From positions 1 through 64,000 of the forward strand of contig JANQJK010000003.1 in NCBI GenBank assembly GCA_028281665.1: a stretch of 64,000 nucleotides of DNA, given 5' to 3'. This DNA comes from Hyphococcus sp. GTDB taxonomy: Bacteria; Pseudomonadota; Alphaproteobacteria; Caulobacterales; Parvularculaceae. The notes beneath the pieces are model-generated. The model was not told the DNA's origin. It did no database searches and was given only the letters and a program-made list of their open reading frames with translations. The stretch's first letter is position 1. Each line of letters begins with the position of its first letter. Both the position numbers and the translations under genes were made by a program. Positions 63,605 to 64,000 of the stretch are shown piece after piece.

Positions 63605-64000
63605 ATGCTTTACGCTCCTCCGACGGACCCTTTATCCGCTCACCGCGAACCGCGCGGGGTCCGGGACGTCATCGCTTTTCGCTTTACGAAAATGCTGCGC
63701 TTCTTTGCCGATGCGTTTTTTGCGGGACGCTACGGTCATCGGGCGATCGTTCTGGAAACCGTCGCCGCCGTGCCGGGCATGGTCGGCGGGATGTTGCAGC
63801 ATTTCCGGTCCCTGCGGCGCATGGAGAACGACGAGGGCTGGATCAAGACGCTGCTTGACGAGGCCGAGAACGAGCGCATGCATCTGATGACGTTCATCGA
63901 GATCGCGCAGCCCACATGGTTTGAGCGGTTTCTGGTTTTGATCGCCCAGGGCGCGTTCTTCTTCGGATACGGATTAATCTATCTGTTGTCGCCCATAACC
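63605..64000 (+). CDS. alternative oxidase, partial (cut by window end)
   Basis: Residues 1-132 of a ubiquinol oxidase of the AOX family (di-iron, cyanide-insensitive, non-proton-pumping). It has [38 protein letters not shown] and the metal-ligand segment [13 protein letters not shown], followed by the start of a second hydrophobic helix. The ATG at 63605 is at a good distance from GGGA; an ATG at 63599 is also in frame. Bacterial AOX is sporadic but known in Alphaproteobacteria. The C-terminal EEEAVHTY-type motif would be beyond the window. Confidence 0.93.
   Translation, partial: MLYAPPTDPLSAHREPRGVRDVIAFRFTKMLRFFADAFFAGRYGHRAIVLETVAAVPGMVGGMLQHFRSLRRMENDEGWIKTLLDEAENERMHLMTFIEIAQPTWFERFLVLIAQGAFFFGYGLIYLLSPIT

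Overview
The window is a high-GC chromosomal segment from an alphaproteobacterium. Several families point there: a two-domain dCTP deaminase, an SDHAF4/DUF1674 protein, DUF3035 and DUF4169 proteins, and a flavin-dependent tryptophan-halogenase homologue. The mix would fit Parvularculales, Caulobacterales or a relative, but I cannot place it more finely by reading alone. No rRNA, tRNA, CRISPR array, prophage or plasmid backbone was recognised. Most of the window is ordinary core genome, with small lower-GC accessory islets between conserved genes.

Layout. 1-11.6 kb: a truncated GT-C membrane protein, ogt, small exported proteins beside an IS66 transposase remnant, htpX, an SDHAF4-like factor, a SRPBCC/ArsR pair, a thermonuclease, a stub of a zinc-metallopeptidase gene, trkH, apaG and dCTP deaminase. 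11.6-21.7 kb: a large membrane protein with a beta-helix-like region, groES-groEL under a clear CIRCE operator, an OmpA-like lipoprotein, a fatty-acid desaturase, a degenerate EAL protein, a HAD phosphatase and ribF. 21.8-38.4 kb: ileS (carrying an in-frame palindromic element), lspA, a DUF3035 lipoprotein, an SDR, mutL, a lipocalin-like/nitroreductase pair, mscL, a small exported-protein islet, lepA, three tandem paralogues with two TonB-C-like domains each, DUF454, DUF533 and efp. 38.6-47.4 kb: a hybrid histidine kinase, a YebC-type regulator, a halogenase-SDR operon, a methyltransferase, a YjhX-type protein, a YmdB-type phosphodiesterase and 5-formyl-THF cyclo-ligase with a probable 6S RNA upstream. 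47.5-64 kb: rsmD, a lipoprotein islet, a DUF429-like/DUF4169/rluB operon, a GT87 protein, tadA, a lipoprotein hydrolase behind a long palindrome, an internally deleted EEP gene, an acyl-CoA dehydrogenase, L7/L12-like, DUF2461 and DinB proteins, a MATE transporter, a PEP-mutase homologue, an AdaA-type regulator, a cysteine-repeat protein, a Tat-signal SDR and a truncated alternative oxidase.

How genes fit together. Translation and RNA maturation (ileS, lepA, efp, rsmD, rluB, tadA), DNA repair (ogt, mutL, AdaA-like), proteostasis (groESL, htpX) and envelope functions (lspA with several lipoproteins, OmpA-like, TonB-C-like proteins) dominate. The items most worth follow-up are the palindromic element translated inside IleS, the cysteine-paired TonB-C-like triplet, the probable 6S RNA, the halogenase operon, the truncated or deleted genes (YpfJ-like stub, EEP gene, IS66 tail) and the 30-bp perfect palindrome at 53351-53380. 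I found no convincing wholly new multi-gene system; the TonB-C-like triplet comes closest.
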